Shown: in pieces, positions 31,876 through 40,192 of the stretch
Layout of the letters: each line of letters begins with the position of its first letter
Numbering within the stretch: position 1 is the first letter of the stretch
Assembly (NCBI GenBank): GCA_017626095.1
Contig: JAGAJL010000025.1
Span: forward strand, 1-45,270
Source of the DNA: Lachnospiraceae bacterium
Lineage (GTDB): Bacteria > Bacillota > Clostridia > Lachnospirales > Lachnospiraceae
Reading direction: 5' to 3'
DNA length: 45,270 nucleotides
The notes under the pieces: generated by a model
Databases searched by the model: none
What the model was told of the DNA's origin: nothing
Seen by the model: the letters and a program-made list of their open reading frames with translations, nothing else
Made by a program: the position numbers and the translations under genes

Positions 31876-34638
31876 ATGAGAAACGGAATGAAAAAAAGCA
31901 TAGCCATGCTTTTATGTCTGGCTATGGTGCTTTCAATTTTGCCGGCGATATCGGTAAAAGCGGAAGGAACGAATAGTATTTACATCGCTACTTCTGAATT
32001 TGACAAGGCAGATGTTTATTATTCCATTGGTAATGATCCAGAAATTAGTTTTAATACTGTGTCTCAAAATGATACGAACAAAGTGATTACGGGCATTACG
32101 GTAGGAAGTACGGTTAAAATTAGAGTTGTTCCCAAAGATGGTCGTAACATTGAGGTTAGAGTGAAAGAAGGCTTATCGGGAGATGCCGGTGAGGCTCTTG
32201 GGGGAAATTGGGATTCTTCAAAAAAAACCTATACTTTTACTACTAGTGGAGATGCAGAGAATCCACGAGTTTATTCGATAAAACTGGAAGAAAACAATAC
32301 TTCGGGAGGTGAAATCGGTGGCGGATCCTGGGAAGATCAGTATACCCAGTATTTAGCACCCGGTATCAATATTCTTTCCCAGTGGGTTGGCAATTCCGTA
32401 GGAGATATCTCTTATTCGTTTTCTGCAGATAATAGTTCATATACCACTCCGGTTACACTTGACAGATCAACGGTAGAAAGTTGTCTGTCAAATGTTACAG
32501 ATGATAACAAAAATAAATTATTTGGTATCTCAACAACCGGATATCAATTTGTAAAATTGAAAACCGGAAGAGATCTCGGAGGCAATCATCTGGGATTTGA
32601 GATCTACGCTAAAGATAATCAGGAAAACTGGCAGAGAGATGATAATGCTCTTAGTCTACTGAAATACTGGAGTTATCATGATAAGAGCTGGAAAGATTTT
32701 AGTGATGATAGAAATCGCGAATGGGAAGACTATTTAAAAAATAGTGAAGCATATGATCCCAATGTCCAACAGGATGTTCCGATTGATGGTCTCATTTTGG
32801 ATGTATCCGGTCTGGATATGAACACGTGTGCAATTCGGTGCCTGCTTCCTTTTGACAGCCGGAAAAATGTATCCTGGTGGAATGCAAAATATAAAGGGGA
32901 AGTTGCAGCTGCCGGAGATCAGGTTTCAGATGACAGCTGGGTTGAGAATGGAACCGTAGAATTAGTAAAGGTAACCAGTGAGGACGGAAGTCAGGTTTAT
33001 TATTCGAGTGAGCCGGGATGGACAGTAGATCCAAATCTGGATGCAAATATGGTAGTTAAAATAGCCAAAGCCGGATATGATATGGGTAATGATCTATTGC
33101 GGCCCGGATACGATGGCCCTCATGGGGAATATACCGCAGAGCAGATGTTAGAAGCTGCGGAAAAAGCAAGTGGTCAGTGTAATATACCGGTAAATGCAAT
33201 CGCAACGGTAATGTTGACGCCGGATCCCGGATACCAGATTCTGGCAGCATCACTAAATGGTATGCTATTAACACCCGATGCAGGAACACAAAGTAGGTTT
33301 TCTTTTCAAATTACATCAAACATTCATTTTCAGGCATTGTTCGAAGAAGCAGCGGATGTTGTGGATGTAGGAGATGCACAAGAAGTTACATCTGCTACGA
33401 TTGGTGGTACAGCGGATGTTGTAGATTCCGGAAATCTGGCTTTAACGGTAAAGGATGATACCGGATATGATGATACAAAAGCGCTTGCAGTAGTCGATGG
33501 TGAAGCCGTTGCATCCTTAAATATTGAAGTTGATCAGATTGTGGCAAAGGCTGGAAACCTTTCAGAGGAAGAGCAGGCACAGGCAAAACGAGGAGAACTG
33601 GCAGTAACAGAAGAAAAATTCTGGAAAAATAATTTGACTGATTTAAATAATCCGGTTGATATTGAGTTGGTATTGAATGATATTACAGTAGAAGATAATG
33701 AAGAGCTTGCACTTGTTCGTGACCATAATGGGGAATGTCAAGAGATTCCGTTGAATATTAATGATCAGGGTGGACAGACTGTGGCATCTTTCTCAAGTGA
33801 GAAGTTTTCTACCTACACCATTATTAAAAAATCAGAAAGTAAGACATCCGATACTCCGACACAGGAACCGTCGGATAATGTGGATGACTATATCCAGACA
33901 GTTTCCAGAGATGATGCTGAAAATTTTGTTAGTCGTATGTATACCGTGGCTTTGGGCCGAGATTATGATGAATCCGGCTTAAATGATTGGAGCGATGAAT
34001 TAGTAGCTAACAAGAAAGATGCGGCAGGTATTGCTTATGGATTTTTCTTTAGTAAAGAATACAGAGAAAGAAATCGCACAAATGAAGAGTTTGTCGAAGA
34101 TTTGTATCAGACAATACTTGGAAGACCCGCCGATGAAACCGGAAAAGCAAATTGGATGAAAGCGTTAGAAAATGGAAAAACAAGAGAAGCTGTTTTGGCA
34201 GGCTTTGTAAACTCAGGCGAATTTACGGATATGTGTGATACATACAGCATTCCGAGAGGAACTATGGAAGAGGATGGCAGCAGTGTTTGCAATGTAAATG
34301 TAAGAAAATTCGTTTTGAGAAATTATGCAAAGGCACTTGATAGAAGAGGAGAGACGAATGGTGTTGAAACCTGGTGTTACGTTATCAACAGTAATAAAAT
34401 GACACCAGCACAGGTGGCAGAAAGTTTCATTCGTTCAGAAGAGTTCAAAAACAAAAACTTGTCTGATGAAGAATTTGTTGAAATTTTATATGAAACATTT
34501 TTAGGAAGATCTTCTGATCCTGCCGGAAAAACGACATGGCTGAACTGCTTGAAGAAAGGACAGAGTCGTGATGAAGTCATGAAAGGCTTTTCTAACTCTA
34601 CAGAATTTTCAAAGATTGTTGCTTCATTTGGATTATAA
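31876..34638 (+). CDS. Secreted protein with C-terminal DUF4214 repeats
   Basis: An exported protein of 920 aa. The signal peptide spans about 1-29 (KKSIAMLLCLAMVLSILPAIS, then VKAEG). The middle (about 30-650) is beta-rich and partly low in recognisable features; it may hold several Ig-like or carbohydrate-binding modules. A Thr/Pro/Ser linker follows (SKTSDTPTQEPSDN, about 655-668). The C-terminal about 245 aa are DUF4214 copies. The first part (from about 678) reads FVSRMYTVALGRDYDESGLNDWSDELVANK and FVEDLYQTILGRPADETGKANWMKAL. The second (from about 807) reads FVLRNYAKALDRRGETNGVETWCYVI and FVEILYETFLGRSSDPAGKTTWLNCL. DUF4214 resembles phycobilisome-linker-like domains in extracellular proteins; its function is not known. 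AGGAGGG precedes the start. No LPxTG anchor is seen. Confidence 0.85.
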   Translation: MRNGMKKSIAMLLCLAMVLSILPAISVKAEGTNSIYIATSEFDKADVYYSIGNDPEISFNTVSQNDTNKVITGITVGSTVKIRVVPKDGRNIEVRVKEGLSGDAGEALGGNWDSSKKTYTFTTSGDAENPRVYSIKLEENNTSGGEIGGGSWEDQYTQYLAPGINILSQWVGNSVGDISYSFSADNSSYTTPVTLDRSTVESCLSNVTDDNKNKLFGISTTGYQFVKLKTGRDLGGNHLGFEIYAKDNQENWQRDDNALSLLKYWSYHDKSWKDFSDDRNREWEDYLKNSEAYDPNVQQDVPIDGLILDVSGLDMNTCAIRCLLPFDSRKNVSWWNAKYKGEVAAAGDQVSDDSWVENGTVELVKVTSEDGSQVYYSSEPGWTVDPNLDANMVVKIAKAGYDMGNDLLRPGYDGPHGEYTAEQMLEAAEKASGQCNIPVNAIATVMLTPDPGYQILAASLNGMLLTPDAGTQSRFSFQITSNIHFQALFEEAADVVDVGDAQEVTSATIGGTADVVDSGNLALTVKDDTGYDDTKALAVVDGEAVASLNIEVDQIVAKAGNLSEEEQAQAKRGELAVTEEKFWKNNLTDLNNPVDIELVLNDITVEDNEELALVRDHNGECQEIPLNINDQGGQTVASFSSEKFSTYTIIKKSESKTSDTPTQEPSDNVDDYIQTVSRDDAENFVSRMYTVALGRDYDESGLNDWSDELVANKKDAAGIAYGFFFSKEYRERNRTNEEFVEDLYQTILGRPADETGKANWMKALENGKTREAVLAGFVNSGEFTDMCDTYSIPRGTMEEDGSSVCNVNVRKFVLRNYAKALDRRGETNGVETWCYVINSNKMTPAQVAESFIRSEEFKNKNLSDEEFVEILYETFLGRSSDPAGKTTWLNCLKKGQSRDEVMKGFSNSTEFSKIVASFGL

Positions 34639-34722
34639 GATATAGATATCCTGCAAAATGAATGGTATTGAGATTTTTGATTGTGTGAAAATATAAAATC
34701 CGAAAAGGGAAAATATAAAAGG

Positions 34723-34759
34723 ACTGTCGCGCTTATATGAGTAGGCTCGACAGTTTTTT
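34723..34759 (+). terminator. Rho-independent terminator after the DUF4214 gene
   Basis: ACTGTCG (34723-34729) pairs with CGACAGT (34748-34754), with an 18-nt loop and six T residues. Confidence 0.75.
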
Positions 34760-34842
34760 GTTCCGCAAATTCGTAAATGCGACAAAAAGCGACAGAGATA
34801 AAAAATGCTGAAAAAATTAAGAATAATATAATAAATAATAAA

Positions 34843-34871
34843 TTGAGAGTGCCTTTAAAATATGGTAATAT
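34843..34871 (+). promoter_or_regulatory. Promoter of the GT2-PAP2-FMN reductase operon
   Basis: TTGAGA (34843-34848), 17-bp spacer, TAATAT (34866-34871), with TGG directly before the -10. Confidence 0.6.
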
Positions 34872-34970
34872 GAATTTTAGTTTTAGTTATACTAGCCCGA
34901 ATAACCGACATCATTTGTAATGGATAAAAGAAACGGGTTTATATTAGTTTGTAAAAAGAGGGATAGAAGA

Positions 34971-35996
34971 TTGTTGGAAAAAAAGTTAATCACCATAGCC
35001 ATTCCCTGCTACAATTCGCAGGATTATATGAAGACGGCGGTTTTATCGGCAGTTTCCGGCGGCAATGACGTGGAAGTCTTAATTGTTGATGACGGATCAA
35101 CGGATAAAACAGGTGAAATAGGGAAAAATCTGGAAGCAGAATACCCCGGAATTGTTCATTACATATATAAAGAGAACGGTGGTCACGGTGATGCTGTGAT
35201 GTGCGGACTTCATCATGCACAAGGCGTTTATTTCAAAGTATTGGACAGTGATGATTATCTGGATGAAGATTCCTTAAAGCGTATGCTTGCAGCATTACAG
35301 TCATATAAGGAAGAAGGCGGCCGGTTAGACATGTTTATAGCAAATTACATGTATGATAAGGAAGGCGAACACCGAAAGGTGGTTATCGATTACAAAAGTG
35401 CCTTTCCCCAAAATGAAGTTTTTAGCTGGGAAGATGTCGGTCGTTTCAAAGTAGGACATAATCTGTTAATGCATGCGGTTGTATATCGTACGGCATTGTT
35501 AAAGGAATGTGGATTGCAATTGCCCAAGCATACTTTTTATGTGGATAACCTTTTTGTATATTATCCGCTCCCGTTTGTAAAAAAGATGTATTATATGGAT
35601 TTGGATCTGTATGACTACAAAATCGGAAGGGCAGACCAGTCTGTCAATGAAAAGGTTATGATTGGACGTATTGATCAGCAGTTGTATGTAAATCGCCTGA
35701 TGATAGAGATGCATGACTTATCAAAAATCGAGAATGAAAAGCTTCAGGATTACATGGCACAATATCTGGCAATGATTTTGTCTGTCAGCTCAGCCCTGCT
35801 GGTTCGGGAAGGAAGTCCCGAAAGCCTGGCAAAAAAGGAAGCCCTGTGGCAGGATTTACATGCACGCGGCGAAGAAATGTATGAAATTGTACATAAACAG
35901 ATTTTAACCAAAATCATAGAAAAAGACGGACGTGCAAGGCATAAGATTATTGAAAAAGGATATGATCTGGCACAGAAAATTTATCACTTTAATTAA
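34971..35996 (+). CDS. Family 2 glycosyltransferase
   Basis: A GT-A fold glycosyltransferase (341 aa) with inverting GT2 motifs: LITIAIPCYNSQDYMKTAVLSAVSG near the N-terminus, LIVDDGSTDKTGEI (nucleotide binding, about 42-55) and FKVLDSDDYLDEDSL (DxD-type metal site, about 95-109). The second half lacks membrane segments and has the WEDVGRFKVGHNLLMHAVVYRT region seen in related enzymes. The donor and acceptor are unknown. The start is TTG at 34971, seven bases after AGAGGGA; the ATG at 34920 has no ribosome site. It is followed closely by a PAP2-type gene and an FMN reductase gene on the same strand. Confidence 0.88.
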   Translation: MLEKKLITIAIPCYNSQDYMKTAVLSAVSGGNDVEVLIVDDGSTDKTGEIGKNLEAEYPGIVHYIYKENGGHGDAVMCGLHHAQGVYFKVLDSDDYLDEDSLKRMLAALQSYKEEGGRLDMFIANYMYDKEGEHRKVVIDYKSAFPQNEVFSWEDVGRFKVGHNLLMHAVVYRTALLKECGLQLPKHTFYVDNLFVYYPLPFVKKMYYMDLDLYDYKIGRADQSVNEKVMIGRIDQQLYVNRLMIEMHDLSKIENEKLQDYMAQYLAMILSVSSALLVREGSPESLAKKEALWQDLHARGEEMYEIVHKQILTKIIEKDGRARHKIIEKGYDLAQKIYHFN

Positions 35997-36018
35997 TAGT
36001 AAATATGGAGATGATTTC

Positions 36019-36678
36019 ATGAGCAACTCGTTGAAAGCAAAGATGAAATACTGGTGGACAGCCCTGTATTGTCCCTTATATATGCTTTGCTTTATGTTGA
36101 TTGAAAAAAGAAACCAACAGGTAACTATTGTTTCCATTGGGATAGACCATAAAATTCCGTTTCTTGAGATTTTTATCGTTCCCTATCTTATCTGGTTTCC
36201 TTATATTGTTGGAATGTTTCTGATTTTCTTTTTTAAAGATAAGGAAGAGTTTATTCGGATGATAAAGTATTTATATATGGGAATGACACTGTTTATAATC
36301 ATATCCTATTTATTCCCAAACGGTTTGGATATTCGTCCGGCTTATTTTGAAAGAGACAATATTTTTGTGCGGCTGGTTCAGATGATTTACCGCAGTGATA
36401 CATCCACCAATGTGGTACCGAGTATTCATGCGTATAATTCGATTGTTGTAATGATAGCAGCCTTAAAGAGTGAAAAGGTTCTTACAAAAAACTGGCAGAA
36501 ACAGACCTGTTGTGTGATTTCTGTTCTGATTGTCTTATCGACAGTCTTTGTAAAGCAGCACTCGGTTTTGGATGTATTTGCTGCAATGGCGCTGGCATGG
36601 GCCGGATATCAGCTGTTTTATAAAAAACCGGAAACCGTATCGGAGCGGATACAATTACGTATGAAAGGATCGACCTAA
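36019..36678 (+). CDS. PAP2-family membrane phosphatase-like protein
   Basis: A polytopic membrane protein (219 aa, about 5-6 hydrophobic segments) of the type-2 phosphatidic acid phosphatase superfamily. Two active-site blocks are visible: VVPSIHAYNSIVVMIAAL (PSxH, about 131-140) and the KQHSVLDVFAAMAL block (His about 180, Asp about 184). The first block (KxxxxxxRP) may be LFPNGLDIRPAYFE. The enzyme would dephosphorylate a lipid phosphate such as phosphatidate or undecaprenyl pyrophosphate on the outer membrane face. The start is 36019, after GGAGA. The frame is open upstream into the GT2 gene. Confidence 0.85.
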   Translation: MSNSLKAKMKYWWTALYCPLYMLCFMLIEKRNQQVTIVSIGIDHKIPFLEIFIVPYLIWFPYIVGMFLIFFFKDKEEFIRMIKYLYMGMTLFIIISYLFPNGLDIRPAYFERDNIFVRLVQMIYRSDTSTNVVPSIHAYNSIVVMIAALKSEKVLTKNWQKQTCCVISVLIVLSTVFVKQHSVLDVFAAMALAWAGYQLFYKKPETVSERIQLRMKGST

Positions 36679-36682
36679 TAAC

Positions 36683-37264
36683 ATGAAAGTAATAATGATT
36701 AACGGAAGCAGAAGAGAAAAAGGCTGTACCTATACAGCATTAACAGAAATTGCAAAGGAATTGCAAAATGAGGGAATCGAAACAGAAATCTTTCATATCG
36801 GTGTGAAGGCAGTCAACGGGGAAATGAATCAAATTGTCAGTGAAGTGGCAGAGGCTGTAAAAAGTGCAGACGGTCTGATTGTCGGAAGTCCTGTATATTA
36901 TGCATCTCCTTCCGGTGAAGTCATGGCATTTTTAGACCGCTTATTCGGTGTCGCAAAAGATGATTTGATGTACAAGCCGGCAGCAGCCATTGCATCTGCA
37001 AGACGTGCAGGAACAAGCACAACATTGGATGTACTGAATAAATACTTTTTATATAATCAGATGCCTCTGGTTTCTTCCTGCTATTGGAATATGGTGCACG
37101 GCTCGAATCCCGAAGATGTATTAAAGGATGAAGAAGGCATGCAGACCATGCGTACATTGGCAAAAAATATGGCATGGATCTTAAAGAGCATCGAAGCGGG
37201 AAAAGCATCCGGTGTGAAACAGCCGGTTGCGGAAGAAAAAGTGTTTACGAATTTCATTAGATAA
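36683..37264 (+). CDS. NADPH-dependent FMN reductase / flavodoxin-fold oxidoreductase
   Basis: A flavodoxin-like oxidoreductase of 193 aa. The FMN phosphate loop is MINGSRREKGCTYTAL (about 5-20). A second flavin-contact segment reads GLIVGSPVYYASPSGEVMAFLDRLFG (about 70-95). It resembles the multimeric flavodoxin/WrbA-like and iron-sulfur flavoprotein-related reductases; the physiological partner is unknown. It begins four bases after the PAP2 gene stop, so it is in the same operon though not functionally related in an obvious way. It is convergent with the K+ channel gene, leaving 27 bp between them. Confidence 0.87.
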   Translation: MKVIMINGSRREKGCTYTALTEIAKELQNEGIETEIFHIGVKAVNGEMNQIVSEVAEAVKSADGLIVGSPVYYASPSGEVMAFLDRLFGVAKDDLMYKPAAAIASARRAGTSTTLDVLNKYFLYNQMPLVSSCYWNMVHGSNPEDVLKDEEGMQTMRTLAKNMAWILKSIEAGKASGVKQPVAEEKVFTNFIR

Positions 37265-37291
37265 CTGCCTTCGTCCTAACAGAAATATATA

Positions 37292-38488
37292 TTATAAAGG
37301 ACTGTTTTTATCCTTTTGATATATAAGTATCCGGTCACCGCAATGGATCCTCACAGATCCATCCGGAATCAGATTTTGGTTGTCACGTTTAATCATCAGG
37401 ATCAATGTCTGTCGGGAAATCGGAAGATCACGAATCAAAGTATCTTTCCACTTGTGATTTTGATTGATATAAATTTCTTTTAAGGATATATTTACATCCT
37501 TCTTCTGTTTATGAGAACCGATGATCAAGTGGTCATTTTCGCAGATGGTTACATCCCCTTTGGGAATGATGATGTCATTATTCCGATAAATAACAGCAAG
37601 AATTACGCCGGGAATCAAAGAAAGATTTCTTACCTTGCGATTGACCCAGGGATGATTTTTGGTGATGTCCACACCGATAAATTGCAAATCAAATTCATGA
37701 TCACCATCCGGTGCATTCTGGACTTTTGTATAATGTTCGACAAAACCTGCGGAAATAATACCGGTTGGGATAGCTACGATACCGATCCCTAAAAAGGTAA
37801 TAAAAATTCCCAAAATCTGGCCGGCAGCAGTGATTGGGTAAATATCACCATATCCGACGGTGGTTAATGTGGATACCGTCCACCATAGACCGGAAAAAGC
37901 GTTTTTGAAAACATCCGGCTGGACGGGATGTTCAAGACCATACATACACAAAGAAGAAGCCATCATAATAACAAAGATGATAAAAACCGATGATGCCAAC
38001 TGATTCGCTTTAGATCGAAATACTTCTCCGATGACATGAAAGGCATCAGAACGCGAATTAACCTGAAAGAGACGGAATATACGGACAATTCGAAACATTC
38101 TGAATGCCACGGTTCCTGCCGGAAAAAAGAATGGCAGGTAAAAGGGCAGAAAGGATATTAAATCAATCAGGCCGGTTAAAGAAAACAGAAAGCAAAAGGC
38201 AGCATGTAACGGTTTTTTATCCGGATATAAATAATCAGAAGTCCAAAGGCGCAGAATGTATTCTACCGTAAAAAAGAGAACCGTGATAAGCTCAATCAGA
38301 TACAGAATCCCGGAATAGGGCTTTGAACTTTCAAAAGTTTCAAAAAAGATGGCAAACAGATTGAGCAGAATAGAAACCGTAATCAGAATATCAAAAAGCC
38401 GGCTCGGAACATCTTCTCTGTTTCCAATCTGAATAATATCAAAAATTCTTCTTTTCCATATTTTGTTTTTCTTTTTGCAATCATCCAT
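37292..38488 (-). CDS. Voltage-gated-type potassium channel with C-terminal RCK (TrkA-C) domain
   Basis: A six-segment ion channel (398 aa). S1-S4 lie at about 30-140; the S4 has spaced arginines, FRMFRIVRIFRLF (about 129-141), as in voltage sensors. The pore has the K+ selectivity filter TTVGYGD (about 209-215), after GLWWTVSTL, followed by S6. The cytosolic tail contains a TrkA-C/RCK-type domain (VITKNHPWVNRKVRNLSLIPGVILAVIYRN) and a second similar stretch near the end (RDLPISRQTLILMIKRDNQNLIPDG). The start at 38488 follows GGGGGATTAGGG. The upstream TTG at 38551 is the -35 element of the promoter, not a start. Confidence 0.92.
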   Translation of the reverse strand: MDDCKKKNKIWKRRIFDIIQIGNREDVPSRLFDILITVSILLNLFAIFFETFESSKPYSGILYLIELITVLFFTVEYILRLWTSDYLYPDKKPLHAAFCFLFSLTGLIDLISFLPFYLPFFFPAGTVAFRMFRIVRIFRLFQVNSRSDAFHVIGEVFRSKANQLASSVFIIFVIMMASSLCMYGLEHPVQPDVFKNAFSGLWWTVSTLTTVGYGDIYPITAAGQILGIFITFLGIGIVAIPTGIISAGFVEHYTKVQNAPDGDHEFDLQFIGVDITKNHPWVNRKVRNLSLIPGVILAVIYRNNDIIIPKGDVTICENDHLIIGSHKQKKDVNISLKEIYINQNHKWKDTLIRDLPISRQTLILMIKRDNQNLIPDGSVRIHCGDRILIYQKDKNSPL

Positions 38489-38522
38489 ATCTGCCCTAAT
38501 CCCCCTACATATACTTACGAAA

Positions 38523-38551
38523 ACTATAGCAGATTCTATAGTCTTTTTCAA
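38523..38551 (-). promoter_or_regulatory. Sigma-A promoter of the K+ channel gene
   Basis: On the minus strand TTGAAA (38546-38551), 17-bp spacer, TATAGT (38523-38528). Transcription from about 38515 fits the start at 38488. Confidence 0.7.
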
Positions 38552-38662
38552 ATTCTGCAGAACAAGAATGTTTTAAAAATTTTGTTTTAATTTGTGTTGA
38601 ATATATCCATTTTTTTCAATAATATAGAAATATAATACTTGGGTCAAAAGTGTGAAGCAACT

Positions 38663-38709
38663 TGTTGGTATCATGAGGACAAAATACCTTTAACCTCAGC
38701 ATCATAAAA
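38663..38709 (+). repeat. Family-C motif in the DUF362 gene leader
   Basis: GTTGGTATCATGAGGACAAA, then ATACCTTTAACCTCAGCATCATAA. The TGAGG/CCTCA pair makes a stem-loop. The block ATACCTTT...CATCATAA is shared with the cca and Nudix leaders. The 10-mer GGGTCAAAAG lies just upstream (38641-38650) and recurs at 40806. Confidence 0.5.
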
Positions 38710-38769
38710 ATAAAAGAAAAGTATATAAATCATGTGAAAAGTAACTACATAAACATAAAGGAGAATGAA

Positions 38770-39900
38770 ATGGAAAAATCAACAGTATATTTTACAACTT
38801 TTAAAACGACTTACAATGAAAATCTGATTCAGAAACTTCATCGTCTGATGAAACAGGCCGGATTTGAAAATATTGATTTTAAAGACAAGTTTGCCGCTAT
38901 CAAAATCCACTTTGGAGAGTACGGTAATTTGGCCTTTTTAAGACCCAACTATGCAAAAGTGGTTGCAGACTATGTAAAGGAACTGGGTGGAAAACCGTTT
39001 TTGACAGATTGTAATACGTTATATGTCGGCAGTCGGAAAAATGCTCTTGATCATCTGGATACTGCATATGTAAATGGCTTTTCGCCGCTTCAAACGGGAT
39101 GTCATGTGATTATCGGCGATGGTTTAAAAGGAACGGATGAAGCATTGGTTCCCATTAACGGCGAGTATGTAAAAGAAGCAAAAATCGGTCAGGCCATTAT
39201 GGATGCAGATATTTTTATTTCGCTTACACATTTTAAAGGGCATGAAATGGCAGGCTTTGGCGGAGCGATTAAAAATATCGGTATGGGATGCGGTTCCCGC
39301 GCCGGTAAGATGGAACAGCATTGTGACGGAAAACCGAGCGTAAATTCCGATGCTTGCGTCGGTTGTGGAGCCTGCTATCGGATCTGTGCACATCAGGCCC
39401 CTGAGATTCATGATAAAAAAGCTGTCATCAATCACGATAAATGTGTCGGCTGCGGACGTTGTCTGGCAGTCTGTCCCAAGGATGCCATTTCCGCAGATTT
39501 TTCCGATTCCATTGCCATGTTAAATTATAAAATGGCAGAATACAGTCTGGCAGTCTGCAAAGACAGACCTTGTTTTCATATATCACTGATTTGTGACGTA
39601 TCACCGAACTGTGACTGCCATGCGGAAAATGATATCCCTATTATTCCCAATGTCGGCATGCTGGCATCTTTTGATCCGGTTGCGTTAGACCAGGCTTGTG
39701 CAGATTTGTGTAATCAGATGCCCGTCACAAGCGGAAGTATCTTAGATGACAATTGCAAAAACTGTCATGATCACGACCACGAGCATGAACATCATGATCA
39801 TTTCCAAATGACACATCCCGATACCGAGTGGGAATCCTGCCTTGCACATGCGCAAAAGATTGGACTTGGCAGCAGGGAGTATGAATTGAAGACCATATAA
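38770..39900 (+). CDS. DUF362 protein with 2[4Fe-4S] ferredoxin domain and His-rich tail
   Basis: A protein of 376 aa. The first about 190 aa are DUF362 (AAIKIHFGEYGNLAFLRPNYAKVV, DADIFISLTHFKGHEMAGFGGAIKNIGMG). A bacterial ferredoxin module follows, with two clusters CVGCGACYRIC and CVGCGRCLAVCP (about 197-240). DUF362 ferredoxins are thought to take part in electron transfer or cofactor handling; no partner is established. The C-terminal part has more cysteines (CDVSPNCDCH, DDNCKNCHDH) and a His/Asp/Glu run HDHDHEHEHHDH (about 331-343), a likely metal-binding patch. Start 38770 follows AAAGGAGA. It stands alone with a family-C leader and is followed by tandem 14-bp repeats. Confidence 0.88.
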   Translation: MEKSTVYFTTFKTTYNENLIQKLHRLMKQAGFENIDFKDKFAAIKIHFGEYGNLAFLRPNYAKVVADYVKELGGKPFLTDCNTLYVGSRKNALDHLDTAYVNGFSPLQTGCHVIIGDGLKGTDEALVPINGEYVKEAKIGQAIMDADIFISLTHFKGHEMAGFGGAIKNIGMGCGSRAGKMEQHCDGKPSVNSDACVGCGACYRICAHQAPEIHDKKAVINHDKCVGCGRCLAVCPKDAISADFSDSIAMLNYKMAEYSLAVCKDRPCFHISLICDVSPNCDCHAENDIPIIPNVGMLASFDPVALDQACADLCNQMPVTSGSILDDNCKNCHDHDHEHEHHDHFQMTHPDTEWESCLAHAQKIGLGSREYELKTI

Positions 39901-39922
39901 AATTATGCTATACTGATTGTTG

Positions 39923-40006
39923 TATGAGCTTATATGTACGAGTTCGTATACATGAGTTCGTAAGTACGAGCTCATAAGTGTGAGAATATATGTGCGAGCA
40001 TATAAG
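39923..40006 (+). repeat. Six tandem 14-bp imperfect repeats
   Basis: Six contiguous 14-base units begin at 39923, 39937, 39951, 39965, 39979 and 39993, with consensus about TAYGAGYTYRTAAG. Unit 2 contains the near palindrome TACGA-GT-TCGTA and unit 4 contains GAGCTC. The period is not a multiple of three, so it is not a coding repeat. It lies 22 bases after the DUF362 stop codon and about 190 upstream of thrH. The remaining bases to 40192 hold nothing clear. Confidence 0.75.
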
Positions 40007-40192
40007 CCGGTAAAATCGTTTAGCCGGCAGCAGCTGATGAAATATTTGAGAGACCAGTACAATCGGTTAATGTCAACTAGAAAAGTTAATAAAAAATCAA
40101 ATAAAAAAACTCAAAAAGAAAAACTAAATAGCGGATGTATTGATTTATATAGACAGCAACAATAAAAGAACAGAAAGAGTGAGGATGAAAAA

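Larger units (their letters stand above)
34639..34970 (+). other. Intergenic region before the GT2 gene
   Basis: No gene is visible. It holds the terminator of the secreted protein (34723-34759) and the GT2 promoter (34843-34871). A short stretch at about 34763-34800, CCGCAAATTCG...GCGACAGAGATA, resembles the outer part of family A but is too short to call a copy. Confidence 0.5.

Noticed and set aside
34763-34806. Possible remnant of family A before the GT2 gene
   Set aside because: Only short pieces (CCGCAAATTCG, GCGACAGAGATA) resemble the outer parts of the element; too little to call a copy.
39923-40006. CRISPR array
   Set aside because: The 14-bp units are contiguous, with no spacers, and no cas gene is in the window.
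39980-40165. 61-aa basic ORF upstream of thrH
   Set aside because: It begins inside the 14-bp repeats, has no ribosome site and is Lys/Asn-rich as expected from AT-rich non-coding DNA.
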